Origin: an uncultured Collinsella sp.
Lineage (GTDB): Bacteria > Actinomycetota > Coriobacteriia > Coriobacteriales > Coriobacteriaceae
Assembly (NCBI GenBank): GCA_902464565.1
Contig: CABQJV010000008.1
Span: 12,299-76,298 of the forward strand
Reading direction: 5' to 3'
Length of the DNA stretch: 64,000 nucleotides
The notes under the pieces were generated by a model. That model was given only the letters and a program-made list of their open reading frames with translations, was not told the origin of the DNA and searched no databases. The translations under genes were made by a program, and so were the position numbers. Positions 17,513 through 27,827 of the stretch are shown piece by piece. Numbering within the stretch: the stretch's first letter is position 1; every line of letters starts with the position of its first letter.

Positions 17513-18326
17513 CTGGCTTGCGGCCGAGGAGCGATACGAGCCCGCGAGGGCTCGGCATCGTGTGATGCAAAAGAATGTCCTGCACCTGGCGAGCCTGCTT
17601 GAGCGGGTTCGCCTGGGTGGAGGCGCGCACGAGGGCGGGTCGATGGTCGACCGCGCCCTTTCTTGCGTTTCGGCTCCGGTGCGCCTGGTGGGGATGTTCG
17701 TTTGCGTCCTGTGCGTGTGTCTGACGCAGAGTCCGCTGTACCTCATGTTGATGGCGGCTATCGCGCTGGTGCTCGTTGCCGTGCGCCCCGTACGCGGGCT
17801 GCGGGCAACCTTTGTGCCGGCGTTGGCTGCCGCGGGGTTTGCCGTGGTTCTGGCGCTTCCTGCCCTGCTACTGGGTGCTTCTGCCACGGGCGCCATGCTC
17901 AAGATTGCACTCAAGACCTTCATTAATGTGTCGCTGGTGCTGGGCGTTTCGTGGACCCTCACGTGGAGCCGAATGTCGGCGGCGCTTAAGATGCTGCATC
18001 TACCCGACGAAGTAATCTTTACGTTTGATATGGCGCTCAAGCACATCGAGGTGCTGGGTCGCACGGCGCACGATCTGTGTGAATCGGTCATGCTGCGCAG
18101 CGGGGGTCGTGCGTCTGCGGGTTTTTCGCGCACCGACTCGCTGGCGGGTATCATGGGCATGACCTTTATCAAGGCGATGGAATGCAGCCGCGCGATGGAC
18201 GAGGCTATGCTGTGCCGCGGCTTTGCCGGTACGTATCCGGCGCCCGCGCGCGCCGGGTTTAGCTGGCGCGATGCGGTCTATGCGGCCGGCGTGGCGCTGC
18301 TGGCAGTGTTGTGCGCCGTGCTGTAG
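17490..18326 (+). CDS. cbiQ: ECF transporter transmembrane protein CbiQ
   Basis: Transmembrane coupling (T) component linking CbiM to the ATPase. 278 residues with about five hydrophobic segments (LVGMFVCVLCVCL, YLMLMAAIALVLVAV, GFAVVLALPALLLGA). The two coupling motifs with Ala-Arg-Gly appear as VMLRSGGRAS near residue 205 and DEAMLCRGFAG near residue 240. ATG 17490 sits 9 bases after AAGGAAA and overlaps cbiM by 23 bases, indicating translational coupling. Confidence 0.92.
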   Translation: MAIAELPSWLAAEERYEPARARHRVMQKNVLHLASLLERVRLGGGAHEGGSMVDRALSCVSAPVRLVGMFVCVLCVCLTQSPLYLMLMAAIALVLVAVRPVRGLRATFVPALAAAGFAVVLALPALLLGASATGAMLKIALKTFINVSLVLGVSWTLTWSRMSAALKMLHLPDEVIFTFDMALKHIEVLGRTAHDLCESVMLRSGGRASAGFSRTDSLAGIMGMTFIKAMECSRAMDEAMLCRGFAGTYPAPARAGFSWRDAVYAAGVALLAVLCAVL

Positions 18327-18370
18327 TGCGGGCGGCCGAGCCGTCGATGTGAGTAGGGAAGGGCGACGTT

Positions 18371-19141
18371 TTGACGATCGATATGAAGAGTGCGGCGGGC
18401 ACGAACGGTGCGGGCGGCGCCGAGGTCGCGCCGCTCATCGAGCTACGCGACGTGGTGTTCTCCTATGCGGGGCATACGGTTGTCGATGGTGTGTCGCTGC
18501 AGGTCGATCGTGGTGAACTCGTTGCCCTGCTCGGTCCCAACGGCTGCGGTAAGACGACGATTATGCGCCTTATCAACGGCCTTGAACTCGCGGACGCAGG
18601 GTCATACCTGTTTGACGGGCACGTGATCGATGCGGCGTTTCTAAAGGATTCCGCGGCCGCTCAGCGTTTTCATCAGCGCGTTGGCTTTGTGTTCCAGAAT
18701 GCCGACGCCCAGCTGTTCTGCGCTACGGTGGGCGAGGAAGTTGCTTTTGGTCCCGCGCAGATGGGGCTGCCGGCAGATGAGCTCGAGCGCCGTGTGCGCG
18801 ATGCCATGGGGCTGTTCCAGGTTGCCGACCTTGCCGACGCCTCTCCCTATCAGCTCTCGGGCGGGCAAAAGAAGCGCGTTGCGCTGGCTGCGGTGGTGTC
18901 GATGAACCCGGATATCTTGGTCCTCGACGAGCCTACTAACGGACTTGACGAGGACTCTTGCGACATCGTGGTCAACTATCTACTGGCCTATGTTGCTGCC
19001 GGTAAGACGGTCTTGATGAGCACGCACCATCAGGATTTGGTACGACGCCTGGGTGCCCGCGCCATCTATATCGACCGATATCACCACGTGGTCGAGGCAC
19101 CCGTGGCATCGTATGGAACCGAGAGCGGCGCTGCGGAATAG
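18371..19141 (+). CDS. cbiO: ECF transporter ATP-binding protein CbiO
   Basis: ATPase that drives the CbiMQ metal importer. 256 residues. Walker A GPNGCGKTT near residue 55, Q-loop in FVFQNADAQLF near 105, signature LSGGQKKR near 160, Walker B DILVLDEPT near 180, and switch His in MSTHHQD near 218. The start is probably TTG 18371, 7 bases after AAGGG; the in-frame ATG at 18383 is 19 bases away. One ATPase gene serves the operon, so a homodimer is expected. Confidence 0.93.
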   Translation: MTIDMKSAAGTNGAGGAEVAPLIELRDVVFSYAGHTVVDGVSLQVDRGELVALLGPNGCGKTTIMRLINGLELADAGSYLFDGHVIDAAFLKDSAAAQRFHQRVGFVFQNADAQLFCATVGEEVAFGPAQMGLPADELERRVRDAMGLFQVADLADASPYQLSGGQKKRVALAAVVSMNPDILVLDEPTNGLDEDSCDIVVNYLLAYVAAGKTVLMSTHHQDLVRRLGARAIYIDRYHHVVEAPVASYGTESGAAE

Positions 19142-19220
19142 TTGCTGCGTAGAGCGTGCGTAGCCGCCCGCGTGGCTTTGCCGTGATGGTATAGTTATCC
19201 AGGTTTTTATGGGGGTGGCT

Positions 19221-20069
19221 ATGCCAAGCTGGAACATTCATATCGCTCAAACGGAGCGTTTGCTGGAGCGCACCGGTGCGCTTGCCAATAGCGTGCGCGA
19301 CCGCAATGCCTTTTTGTTTGGCTGCGTGGTTCCGGATATTTTCGTGGGCTATATGGTCCCTGGCATCGCCGATCCCATCCCGTACCGCATCACGCATTTT
19401 GCCAAGCCTGAGCCTATCCCTAAGCCGCGTGAGCATGAGTTTTGGGACACCTATGTGGCGCCGCTGCTCAAAGGGGCGCTTGTTGGTGCGCCAGCTGCCG
19501 CGACCTCGATTGCCGAGGAGCGCGAACGACTCAATCGGGTGCATTATCCCCAACGCTACAAGGACGCCGAGCCGGTTGCCGGTCCCGGTGCTAGCGAGCT
19601 TTCGCTCGCGCCCGAGGACGTGGCGCAGTCGCTGCTCGATCTGACGCTGGGCGTTTGGTCTCACCTTGTGGCCGATACCGTGTGGAATACTCGCGTGAAC
19701 CAGTACCTGGAGGCGCACGGCGGCAGGCCGTGCGAGGAATTCCGCATTAAAAAGCAAGGCGACTTTGACTGGTTTGGTAAGACGCTCGGCATTGTTTCGA
19801 TTCCGCGTGCGACCGATCGCCTGTATACCGCTGCGACGCGTTTTGGGCAGTATCCCATCCATAAAGAGTATGTGCTCAAGACCATCGGCGTCATGCACGA
19901 GATTGTACGCGAAAACCCCGGCGAGTCCGATCATCCGCCGTATCGCCTGCTAACCGAGGAGTTTTTCGATACAACGTTTACCGAGGTCATCGAGCTAACC
20001 GAGGCGGGATTTGCGGCTCGCGTCGAATCGTCCGATATGCCTGCGCTTCCCCTGATTGCTAGCTGCTAG
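19221..20069 (+). CDS. Zinc-dependent phospholipase C-like protein
   Basis: A 282-residue protein resembling the zinc-dependent phospholipase C/nuclease fold family (PF00882-like). It starts PSWNIHIAQTERLL, has a GCVVPDIFVGYMVPG segment typical of the family, and several His/Asp-rich candidate metal sites (YRITHFAKP, WSHLVADTVWNTRVN). No signal peptide is visible, so it is probably cytoplasmic. A TG-extended -10, TATAGT, lies at 19190-19195, too close for the ATG at 19209. ATG 19221 with GGGGGTGG before it is preferred. Its TAG overlaps the stop codon of the convergent gene. Confidence 0.78.
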   Translation: MPSWNIHIAQTERLLERTGALANSVRDRNAFLFGCVVPDIFVGYMVPGIADPIPYRITHFAKPEPIPKPREHEFWDTYVAPLLKGALVGAPAAATSIAEERERLNRVHYPQRYKDAEPVAGPGASELSLAPEDVAQSLLDLTLGVWSHLVADTVWNTRVNQYLEAHGGRPCEEFRIKKQGDFDWFGKTLGIVSIPRATDRLYTAATRFGQYPIHKEYVLKTIGVMHEIVRENPGESDHPPYRLLTEEFFDTTFTEVIELTEAGFAARVESSDMPALPLIASC

Positions 20070-21139
20070 CTGGCCAGCTTAACGGTGAACAGTTCATCCC
20101 AATTGACCAACAGCTCCCGTCGCAGGGCATCTTCGGCGGTGCGTTCCTGACTGGTCTTTGGGATGTAGGGGAGCCCCGCCTTTTTATGGATGAGCTCGGC
20201 TATGTGGTCGAAGCTCTTCTTCTCCTTGATCTGGTCATAGGTAATTTGGATGACGTCGTAGCCTATGCTTGTGAGCGCGGTGGCGCGCTCGGCATCGGAG
20301 AGGCTCGCGGCTTCGCTGTCGTGGGCAGAGCGGCCTTGGCATTCCAGAATGACGCCCATGCTGTCGGTGGCGCTTTCGACGAGGATATCGGCGTAGCAGC
20401 AGGTTTTGTCATACAGCGAACGTGCGGCTTCACTGAGCGGGATGCGCGCGTTGTTGGCGATCTCGATGCCCTGGCCGCCCTCGTCGCGGGGGAGCGAGAT
20501 AAGCATGGAGGTCTGTACTTCGAAGGGCGAGGCGGCCTGCCCCGTCATGTGCTCGGCCGCCCAGCGCAGTTGTTTGACGCCGCGCAGGCCTGCGGCTTGC
20601 TTGGCGAACGCGGCGATATCCGTTGCGGTAAGAAGCGGCGTGCGCTTCCACAAGTTGGTGTCATTGCCCTTGGTGTCATTGACTCGCTCCCAGCCGCAGT
20701 TGGGCGGAATGAACTTAAGCGAAATAGCTTCATCGAGTTGTTGTTGCGTTCGCTCGCAGGGCTTAAACACTGCAAAGGAGCCGCACATCTCGTAGCAAGC
20801 CATGAGTAACTGGTTGCGTGAAACCTGCGTAGCAAGGTTGAGCAGCGTGAACTCCGGTGACGTGACATCAAACCCATGTTCAGTCTGCCTAAACGACCCC
20901 GGAGGTGGTTCTTGGGTCAGGAGGTGCGATTTAAACAGGCTTCGCGACCCGGATTGTGCCCGAGTGAATACAAGCCTGTGAAGTGGTGCGTGAAGCAGGT
21001 CTTTTACAACTGCATGACTTCCGAGGCCACAACATCTGCGATCCATATTGCCAAGGCTAATGGCGGGGTAAAGGCCTAATACCTGCGGCGGGATGCGGTA
21101 GTAGTTAAAGGCGGATTGCCCACAAAGCGTCAGGTCCAT
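20066..21139 (-). CDS. Putative PD-(D/E)XK (DUF559/Vsr-like) domain protein
   Basis: A 357-residue protein. Residues 1-200 (TSPEFTLLNLATQVSRNQLLMACYEMCG) resemble the N-terminal part of proteins called AbiEi-like or DUF559 in Actinomycetota. Residues 215-330 look like a very-short-patch-repair/PD-(D/E)XK fold: PFEVQTSMLI, YADILVES, GVILECQGRSAH, then ATALTSIGYDVIQITYDQI. The usual ExK is ECQ here, so Gln stands where the catalytic Lys is expected and activity is doubtful. The start ATG has GGAGGG four bases upstream. It stands alone between convergent neighbours. Function is unknown; defence or DNA repair is inference. Confidence 0.6.
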   Translation of the reverse strand: MDLTLCGQSAFNYYRIPPQVLGLYPAISLGNMDRRCCGLGSHAVVKDLLHAPLHRLVFTRAQSGSRSLFKSHLLTQEPPPGSFRQTEHGFDVTSPEFTLLNLATQVSRNQLLMACYEMCGSFAVFKPCERTQQQLDEAISLKFIPPNCGWERVNDTKGNDTNLWKRTPLLTATDIAAFAKQAAGLRGVKQLRWAAEHMTGQAASPFEVQTSMLISLPRDEGGQGIEIANNARIPLSEAARSLYDKTCCYADILVESATDSMGVILECQGRSAHDSEAASLSDAERATALTSIGYDVIQITYDQIKEKKSFDHIAELIHKKAGLPYIPKTSQERTAEDALRRELLVNWDELFTVKLAS

Positions 21140-21192
21140 AATGCCCTCCTGGCCGAAATCATCTCTTTGAAGCGAGTGATGCCAGCGTCAAT

Positions 21193-21318
21193 CCGGAAGT
21201 ATGCGGCAAAATCTGAACCCTATGAGCGGACCTGGCTTTTGAGGCTAGTTTATCAGGCATTTTGTTGCGAAAAAACAGGGTGTGCTCGGAGGTTCCAGAA
21301 TTTTCCGCATACTTCCGA
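21193..21318. repeat. Large imperfect palindrome between two minus-strand genes
   Basis: The segment 21193-21245 (CGGAAGTATGCGG, then CTGAACC, then GAGCGGACCTGG) is an imperfect reverse complement of 21262-21317 (CTCGGAGGTTCCAGA, then TTCCGCATACTTCCG), around a loop of about 20 bases. CCAGGTC at 21322-21328 could also pair with GACCTGG at 21229-21235. No gene fits in 21140-21500. It looks like a decayed palindromic mobile repeat or a large structured untranslated RNA. Confidence 0.6.
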
Positions 21319-21501
21319 AAACCAGGTCGATTTGGTTCTTGCTAAAACGATTTATCAGCCCTGTGTGAGGTGTGGGTTTGCCACCGGGCGAACACTTTTA
21401 GCGCTTGAGGCTTTATTTTTTGGGCCTCGGAGGGCGGATTTCGCGCTTTTGGTAATGAAATGGGTGCGTGCCATGCCGTGCGGTAGGCATCGGTGCACAG
21501 A

Positions 21502-21538
21502 AAAGGGGCCCGGAAGGCAATGCCTTCCGGGCCCCTTT
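21502..21538 (-). terminator. Terminator of pyk
   Basis: The 18-base arm 21502-21519 is the exact reverse complement of 21521-21538 (effective loop CAATG). It is GC-rich and flanked by A4 on the plus strand, giving a U tract on the minus strand. It lies 29 bases past the pyk stop codon. Confidence 0.88.
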
Positions 21539-21566
21539 GCAATGCAAATTTGCTTGCAAGTACGAT

Positions 21567-23027
21567 TTAGCGCACCTGAGCGACGTAAGCGACGTTGGTC
21601 GAGGAGACCTTATCCTCGAGCTGGACGCTCATGCGGGGATCGCCGGCGGTAGCGACGGTCAGATCGCCGGCCTCGACGTAGCCGAGCTCCTTAGCGGTCT
21701 CGATCGCCTTGACGATCGTGCCGTTGACGGTGCCCTGGGTAATCTCGGCCTGGTGCGGGATAACGCCCCAGTACATAATCATCTGCTGGACGGCCCACTC
21801 GTGGCGGGAGAACGCGCAGATCGGCATGTTGGGACGGAAGTGCGAAATCAGGCGAGCGGTACGACCGGTGGTCGTCGGCACGGTGATGCACTTGGCGCCA
21901 ACGGTGGTGGCCATGTTCACAGCGGACATACCCACAACGTTGTTAACAACGCGGGTGCCATGAGCGTCGGCCGGAACCTCGAGCGGAGCGTGGGCCGGGA
22001 GGTACTTCTCGGTCTCGAGAGCAATGCTGGCCTGCATCTTGACGGCCTCGACCGGGTACTTACCGGCAGCGGACTCGCCAGAGAGCATAACGGCGTCGGT
22101 GCCGTCGTAAATGGCGTTAGCAACGTCGGCAACCTCGGCGCGCGTCGGGCGCGGGTTCTGCTGCATGGAGTCGAGCATCTGCGTAGCGGTGATAACGGGC
22201 TTGTAGGCCGCGTTGCACTTAGCGATGATCTCCTTCTGGATGTGCGGAACGAGCTCGGGCTTGATCTCGATGCCCAGGTCGCCACGGGCGACCATGATGC
22301 CGTCGGAAGCCTCGAGGATCTCGTCGAAGTTCTCGACGCCCAGGGCGCATTCGATCTTCGGGAAGATCGTCACGTGCTCGCCGCCGTTCTCGCGGCAAAG
22401 CTCGCGGATGCCGCGGACGGACTCGCCGTCACGGATGAAGGAAGCGGCGATGTAGTCGATGTTCTCGGTCAGGCCAAAGAGGATGTCCTGACGATCGCGC
22501 TCGGTGATGGCGGGCAGCGAGATGTTGACGTTGGGCATGTTGACGCCCTTGCGCTCGCCGATCAGGCCGTCATTCTTGACGACGCAGGTCATGTCCTGGC
22601 CGCTGACGGACTCGACCTCAAGGGCAACCAGGCCGTCATCGATCAGGATGAGGGAGCCCTTCTCGACCTCGGAGGGCAGAGCCAGGTAGTCGAGGGAGAT
22701 GTGCTCAGCGGTGCCGTGGAAATCCTCGGTCGTGGGCTGAGCAGTAACGACGATCTTGTCGCCGGTCTTGACGGCAACCTTCTTGCCGTCGACCAGAAGG
22801 CCGGTGCGGACCTCGGGGCCCTTGGTGTCGAGCAGGATGCCGACGGGCATACCGAGCTCCTTGGAAATACGACGGACGCGCTCGATGCGACCGTGGTGCT
22901 CGTCGTAGGATCCGTGCGAGAAGTTAAAACGGGCGACGTTCATGCCCGCCTTGATCATCTCGCGGATGGTCTCGTCGCTATCGCAGGCGGGACCCATGGT
23001 GCATACAATCTTGGTGCGCTTGTACAT
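21567..23027 (-). CDS. pyk: Pyruvate kinase
   Basis: Final step of glycolysis: phosphoenolpyruvate plus ADP to pyruvate plus ATP. 486 residues, bacterial length without the extra C-terminal domain. Motifs in order: RTKIVCTMGPA at residue 4, NFSHGSYDEH near 34, ILLDTKGPEVRTG near 65, the catalytic Lys in FPKIE near 220, MVARGDLGIE near 245, and MLDSMQQNPRPTRAEVADVANAI near 285. The alpha-beta C-terminal domain is complete. The ATG follows GGAGGTC. A strong -10 lies upstream and a clean terminator downstream; it is monocistronic. Confidence 0.97.
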   Translation of the reverse strand: MYKRTKIVCTMGPACDSDETIREMIKAGMNVARFNFSHGSYDEHHGRIERVRRISKELGMPVGILLDTKGPEVRTGLLVDGKKVAVKTGDKIVVTAQPTTEDFHGTAEHISLDYLALPSEVEKGSLILIDDGLVALEVESVSGQDMTCVVKNDGLIGERKGVNMPNVNISLPAITERDRQDILFGLTENIDYIAASFIRDGESVRGIRELCRENGGEHVTIFPKIECALGVENFDEILEASDGIMVARGDLGIEIKPELVPHIQKEIIAKCNAAYKPVITATQMLDSMQQNPRPTRAEVADVANAIYDGTDAVMLSGESAAGKYPVEAVKMQASIALETEKYLPAHAPLEVPADAHGTRVVNNVVGMSAVNMATTVGAKCITVPTTTGRTARLISHFRPNMPICAFSRHEWAVQQMIMYWGVIPHQAEITQGTVNGTIVKAIETAKELGYVEAGDLTVATAGDPRMSVQLEDKVSSTNVAYVAQVR

Positions 23028-23090
23028 TCAGACCTCCATCTGACATCGTCTTGCGCTGATAGATAAACCATAAGAAATAAAACTGAGATG

Positions 23091-23096
23091 ATTATA
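23091..23096 (-). promoter_or_regulatory. -10 box of the pyk promoter
   Basis: A perfect TATAAT on the minus strand, 64 bases before the pyk start codon. The -35 region (GGGGTA at about 23114-23119) is weak. The plus-strand stretch 23100-23300 between this and the ATPase promoter is AT-rich, and I see no gene in it. Confidence 0.65.
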
Positions 23097-23320
23097 ACGA
23101 AATGCCGACCGAATACCCCAAAAAATCGACCGTATGCCGAATTAGAAGTTCATTTTTTGCGAATAAACGGTATATGCAAAAACTTTACCAACCGTTCTAA
23201 CCGCTGCTATCTGGGCGATATTTCAGTTTGATGATGCACCGAAGAAAAAACGTTTTATCAATGTCGAACATCATACGGTCTGCATCGTTGCACTCGAGCC
23301 GTGTTTCCAATTGGAATGTT

Positions 23321-23350
23321 TTGGCTAGACGCGCCGCTTTGGGGTACCAT
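23321..23350 (+). promoter_or_regulatory. Promoter of the P-type ATPase gene
   Basis: TTGGCT (23321-23326), an 18-base spacer, then TACCAT (23345-23350). The start would fall near 23357, giving a leader of about 112 bases that contains the whole structured RNA. Confidence 0.5.
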
Positions 23351-23360
23351 AGCTCCACTA

Positions 23361-23468
23361 TCAACTGCCGCTCAGCACGGCAGCCTTGATGAGCCCTTGC
23401 CCTTCTCCTGGGAATTATGATCGGGCATCAATCTGCTGAGTGGCCCGAATCCCAGGAGGGGACTCTAT
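23361..23468 (+). ncRNA. Structured leader RNA with ribosome-site-sequestering pseudoknot (candidate riboswitch)
   Basis: Folded by eye. P1 is CTGCCG/CGGCAG (23365-23370 with 23378-23383). Its loop CTCAGC (23371-23376) is complementary to GCTGAG (23435-23440). P2 is TTGAT/ATCAA plus GCCC/GGGC (23386-23396 with 23423-23431, two-base bulge). The P2 loop holds CTCCTGGGA (23405-23413), complementary over 9 bases to TCCCAGGAG (23450-23458), which contains the ribosome site AGGAG. Forming the last helix would block translation of the ATPase. I do not recognise a known class. A metal ligand is a guess from the downstream gene. Confidence 0.6.
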
Positions 23469-26150
<2,682 letters not shown>

Positions 26151-26161
26151 CGTACTCGTCC

Positions 26162-26249
26162 GGGCCCGCCCCACGCCCTTTCTCCCTCACTGGTCCTCGC
26201 GCTTCGCGCTGCGGGATCGTTCGGGAGAAAGGGCTTCCGGGGCGGGCCC
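26162..26249. repeat. Long GC-rich hairpin after the ATPase gene
   Basis: GGGCCCGCCCC (26162-26172) pairs with 26239-26249, and GCCCTTTCTCCC (26175-26186) pairs with 26223-26234, giving 23 bp with one internal loop. A small CGCG/CGCG hairpin sits in the centre. There is no U tract. A separate true terminator follows at 26309. Its layout (two-part long arm, small central hairpin) recalls the pheS-pheT hairpin. Confidence 0.65.
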
Positions 26250-26308
26250 TGCGGTATCCTTGTTGGCTTTTCTCCCGTGCGGATGAAAAGGGCTGAGGGA
26301 AAGTTTGT

Positions 26309-26342
26309 GAGCTGGTCGGGCTTTGCCCGGCCAGCTCTTTTT
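26309..26342 (+). terminator. Terminator of the P-type ATPase transcript
   Basis: A 13-bp stem (26309-26321 with 26325-26337, one U-G pair) with a three-base loop and five T. It lies inside a frame that stays open into rsgA, so it also argues that rsgA starts downstream of it. Confidence 0.88.
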
Positions 26343-26390
26343 GATTTAAAATACCTGCTCAGTTGTGATTTTGGCTGCTGGGAGGCGCTT

Positions 26391-27575
26391 GTGGGCAAGG
26401 CTAAGGCTAAGGCGAAGAAAAAGACGACGGGGGCGCGGGCTAAGCGTGATCGTCGTCGGAAGCTCGCGACCGAGGCTCCCGTATCTGCTGAGGAGCTGCT
26501 GGCAAGCGTGCCGGGGCTTGACGCGCTGCAGGACGTTCCGGCGTTTGATGACCTGCCAGTCGATGAAACCCAGCAGACTGCCTTTGATGATTTCTGCGCA
26601 CATGCCGAGGAGCCCGAGCAGATGCGGCTGGGTGCCGTGGTGCGCTTGGATCGCGGGTTTCCGCTGGTGGCGACTGCCGACGACACCTTCCGCGCCGAGC
26701 ATGCCGTGGGGTTTGCCAAGTCGCGCGGCGAGGACGAGGTCCTGTTGCCTGCCGTGGGCGACCGTGTGGCGGTGCGCCGCGCTCCCGGGCACGATATGGG
26801 CGTGATTGAGTGCGTGCTGCCGCGCCGTACGAGCTTTGAGCGTTGGCGCGGCCGTGCCCGTGGAGAGCGCCAGGTGCTCTGCTCCAACGTGGATAGCGTG
26901 CTAATCGTGCAGGCGCTCGGTGCCGGTGAGGTGCTGCTCGACCGCGTGGCGCGCTCGCTGGTGTTGGCGCTCGACTGCGATGCCGAACCGGTGGTGGTGC
27001 TCACCAAAGCTGATCGCTGCGATGCCGAGGAGCTCGAGCGCGATCTGGACCGCGTGCGCCGCCTGGTGGGTCCGGACGTGCGCGTGATCGTGACGTCCTC
27101 TGCCGAGGGGCGCGGCCTGGACGAGGTTCGTTCCTGCGTGCCTGCCGGGAGCTGCGCCATGATTCTGGGCGAGTCGGGTGCCGGCAAGTCGACGCTGCTC
27201 AATGCGCTGCTGGGCCACGATACGTTGGCGACTGGCGGTGTGCGCGAACGCGACGACCAGGGCCGTCACACTACCGTCGCGCGCGTGATGGTGGCACTGC
27301 CGGGCGACGCCGGCGTGATCGCCGATGCCCCGGGCCTGCGCAGCTTACCGCTCGTGGGTCACGAGCGGGGTCTGGCGCGCGCCTTCCCCGAGATTGTCGA
27401 GGCATCGCGCGCGTGCCGGTTTGGCGATTGCACGCATACCCATGAGCCGGGTTGTGCCGTTCGCGAGGCCGAGGACGCCGGGCAGATCGACAGCCTGCGT
27501 TTGGAAACGTTCCAAAACCTGGCGTCATCCATGCGCGTGAGTGCTCAAATGCTCGATCCCGATGTCCACCTGTAA
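26391..27575 (+). CDS. rsgA: Ribosome small-subunit-dependent GTPase A
   Basis: Circularly permuted GTPase acting in late 30S subunit maturation. 394 residues. A Lys/Arg-rich N-terminus (residues 1-25) precedes an OB-fold (about 80-150). GTPase motifs are permuted: G4 LTKADR near 205, G1 LGESGAGKST near 265, and G3 DAPGLRSL near 310. A C-terminal zinc site (CRFGDCTHTHEPGCAV near 342) gives the Cys-Cys-His-Cys set. GTG 26391 follows GGGAGG by 5 bases and lies beyond the preceding terminator; both points set the start. The N-terminal extension of about 75 residues is longer than usual. Confidence 0.93.
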   Translation: MGKAKAKAKKKTTGARAKRDRRRKLATEAPVSAEELLASVPGLDALQDVPAFDDLPVDETQQTAFDDFCAHAEEPEQMRLGAVVRLDRGFPLVATADDTFRAEHAVGFAKSRGEDEVLLPAVGDRVAVRRAPGHDMGVIECVLPRRTSFERWRGRARGERQVLCSNVDSVLIVQALGAGEVLLDRVARSLVLALDCDAEPVVVLTKADRCDAEELERDLDRVRRLVGPDVRVIVTSSAEGRGLDEVRSCVPAGSCAMILGESGAGKSTLLNALLGHDTLATGGVRERDDQGRHTTVARVMVALPGDAGVIADAPGLRSLPLVGHERGLARAFPEIVEASRACRFGDCTHTHEPGCAVREAEDAGQIDSLRLETFQNLASSMRVSAQMLDPDVHL

Positions 27576-27592
27576 TTGATTTTTCCTATGAC

Positions 27593-27628
27593 AGCCGTCT
27601 TCCAACTGTTCGGGAGACGGCTTTTTTG
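27593..27628 (+). terminator. Terminator of rsgA
   Basis: AGCCGTCT (27593-27600) pairs with AGACGGCT (27615-27622) and is followed by six or seven T. It lies 18 bases past the rsgA stop. Confidence 0.88.
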
Positions 27629-27665
27629 CTGCGAAAAAGCCTCGAAACATGCAGTTTGCTGACGT

Positions 27666-27717
27666 GCTGACCAAAACCTTGCCACGAGCTTGACGGGCTG
27701 GTTAGTTTTTGGTCAGC
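27666..27717. promoter_or_regulatory. Inverted repeat upstream of the tad operon
   Basis: A perfect 11-bp inverted repeat: GCTGACCAAAA (27666-27676) and TTTTGGTCAGC (27707-27717), 30 bases apart. A third GCTGAC is at 27659-27664. A TTGACA lies just downstream at about 27726. Position 110-160 bases before cpaB suggests an operator or looping site for the pilus operon. The binding protein is unknown. Confidence 0.45.
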
Positions 27718-27827
27718 GATTGGTTTGACATCGAAAACCGAGATCGCGATTGCGCCGCTTTGCACTCTGACCACCCAGACAATGGTGGTACGGGCATTCG
27801 CCCGGCACTGCCATGAGAGGAGCGGCC

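Noticed and set aside
21468..23066. Long open frame antisense to pyk
   Set aside because: It is a codon-bias mirror of the clear pyruvate kinase gene: no ribosome site, low-complexity translation, and it overlaps the pyk terminator.
23361..23468. Known yybP-ykoY, M-box or fluoride riboswitch before the ATPase
   Set aside because: The conserved motifs I know for these classes are not found. A covariance search would be decisive.
26277..26390. N-terminal extension of RsgA from an earlier in-frame start
   Set aside because: This stretch contains a clear intrinsic terminator (26309-26342), and GTG 26391 has the only good ribosome site.
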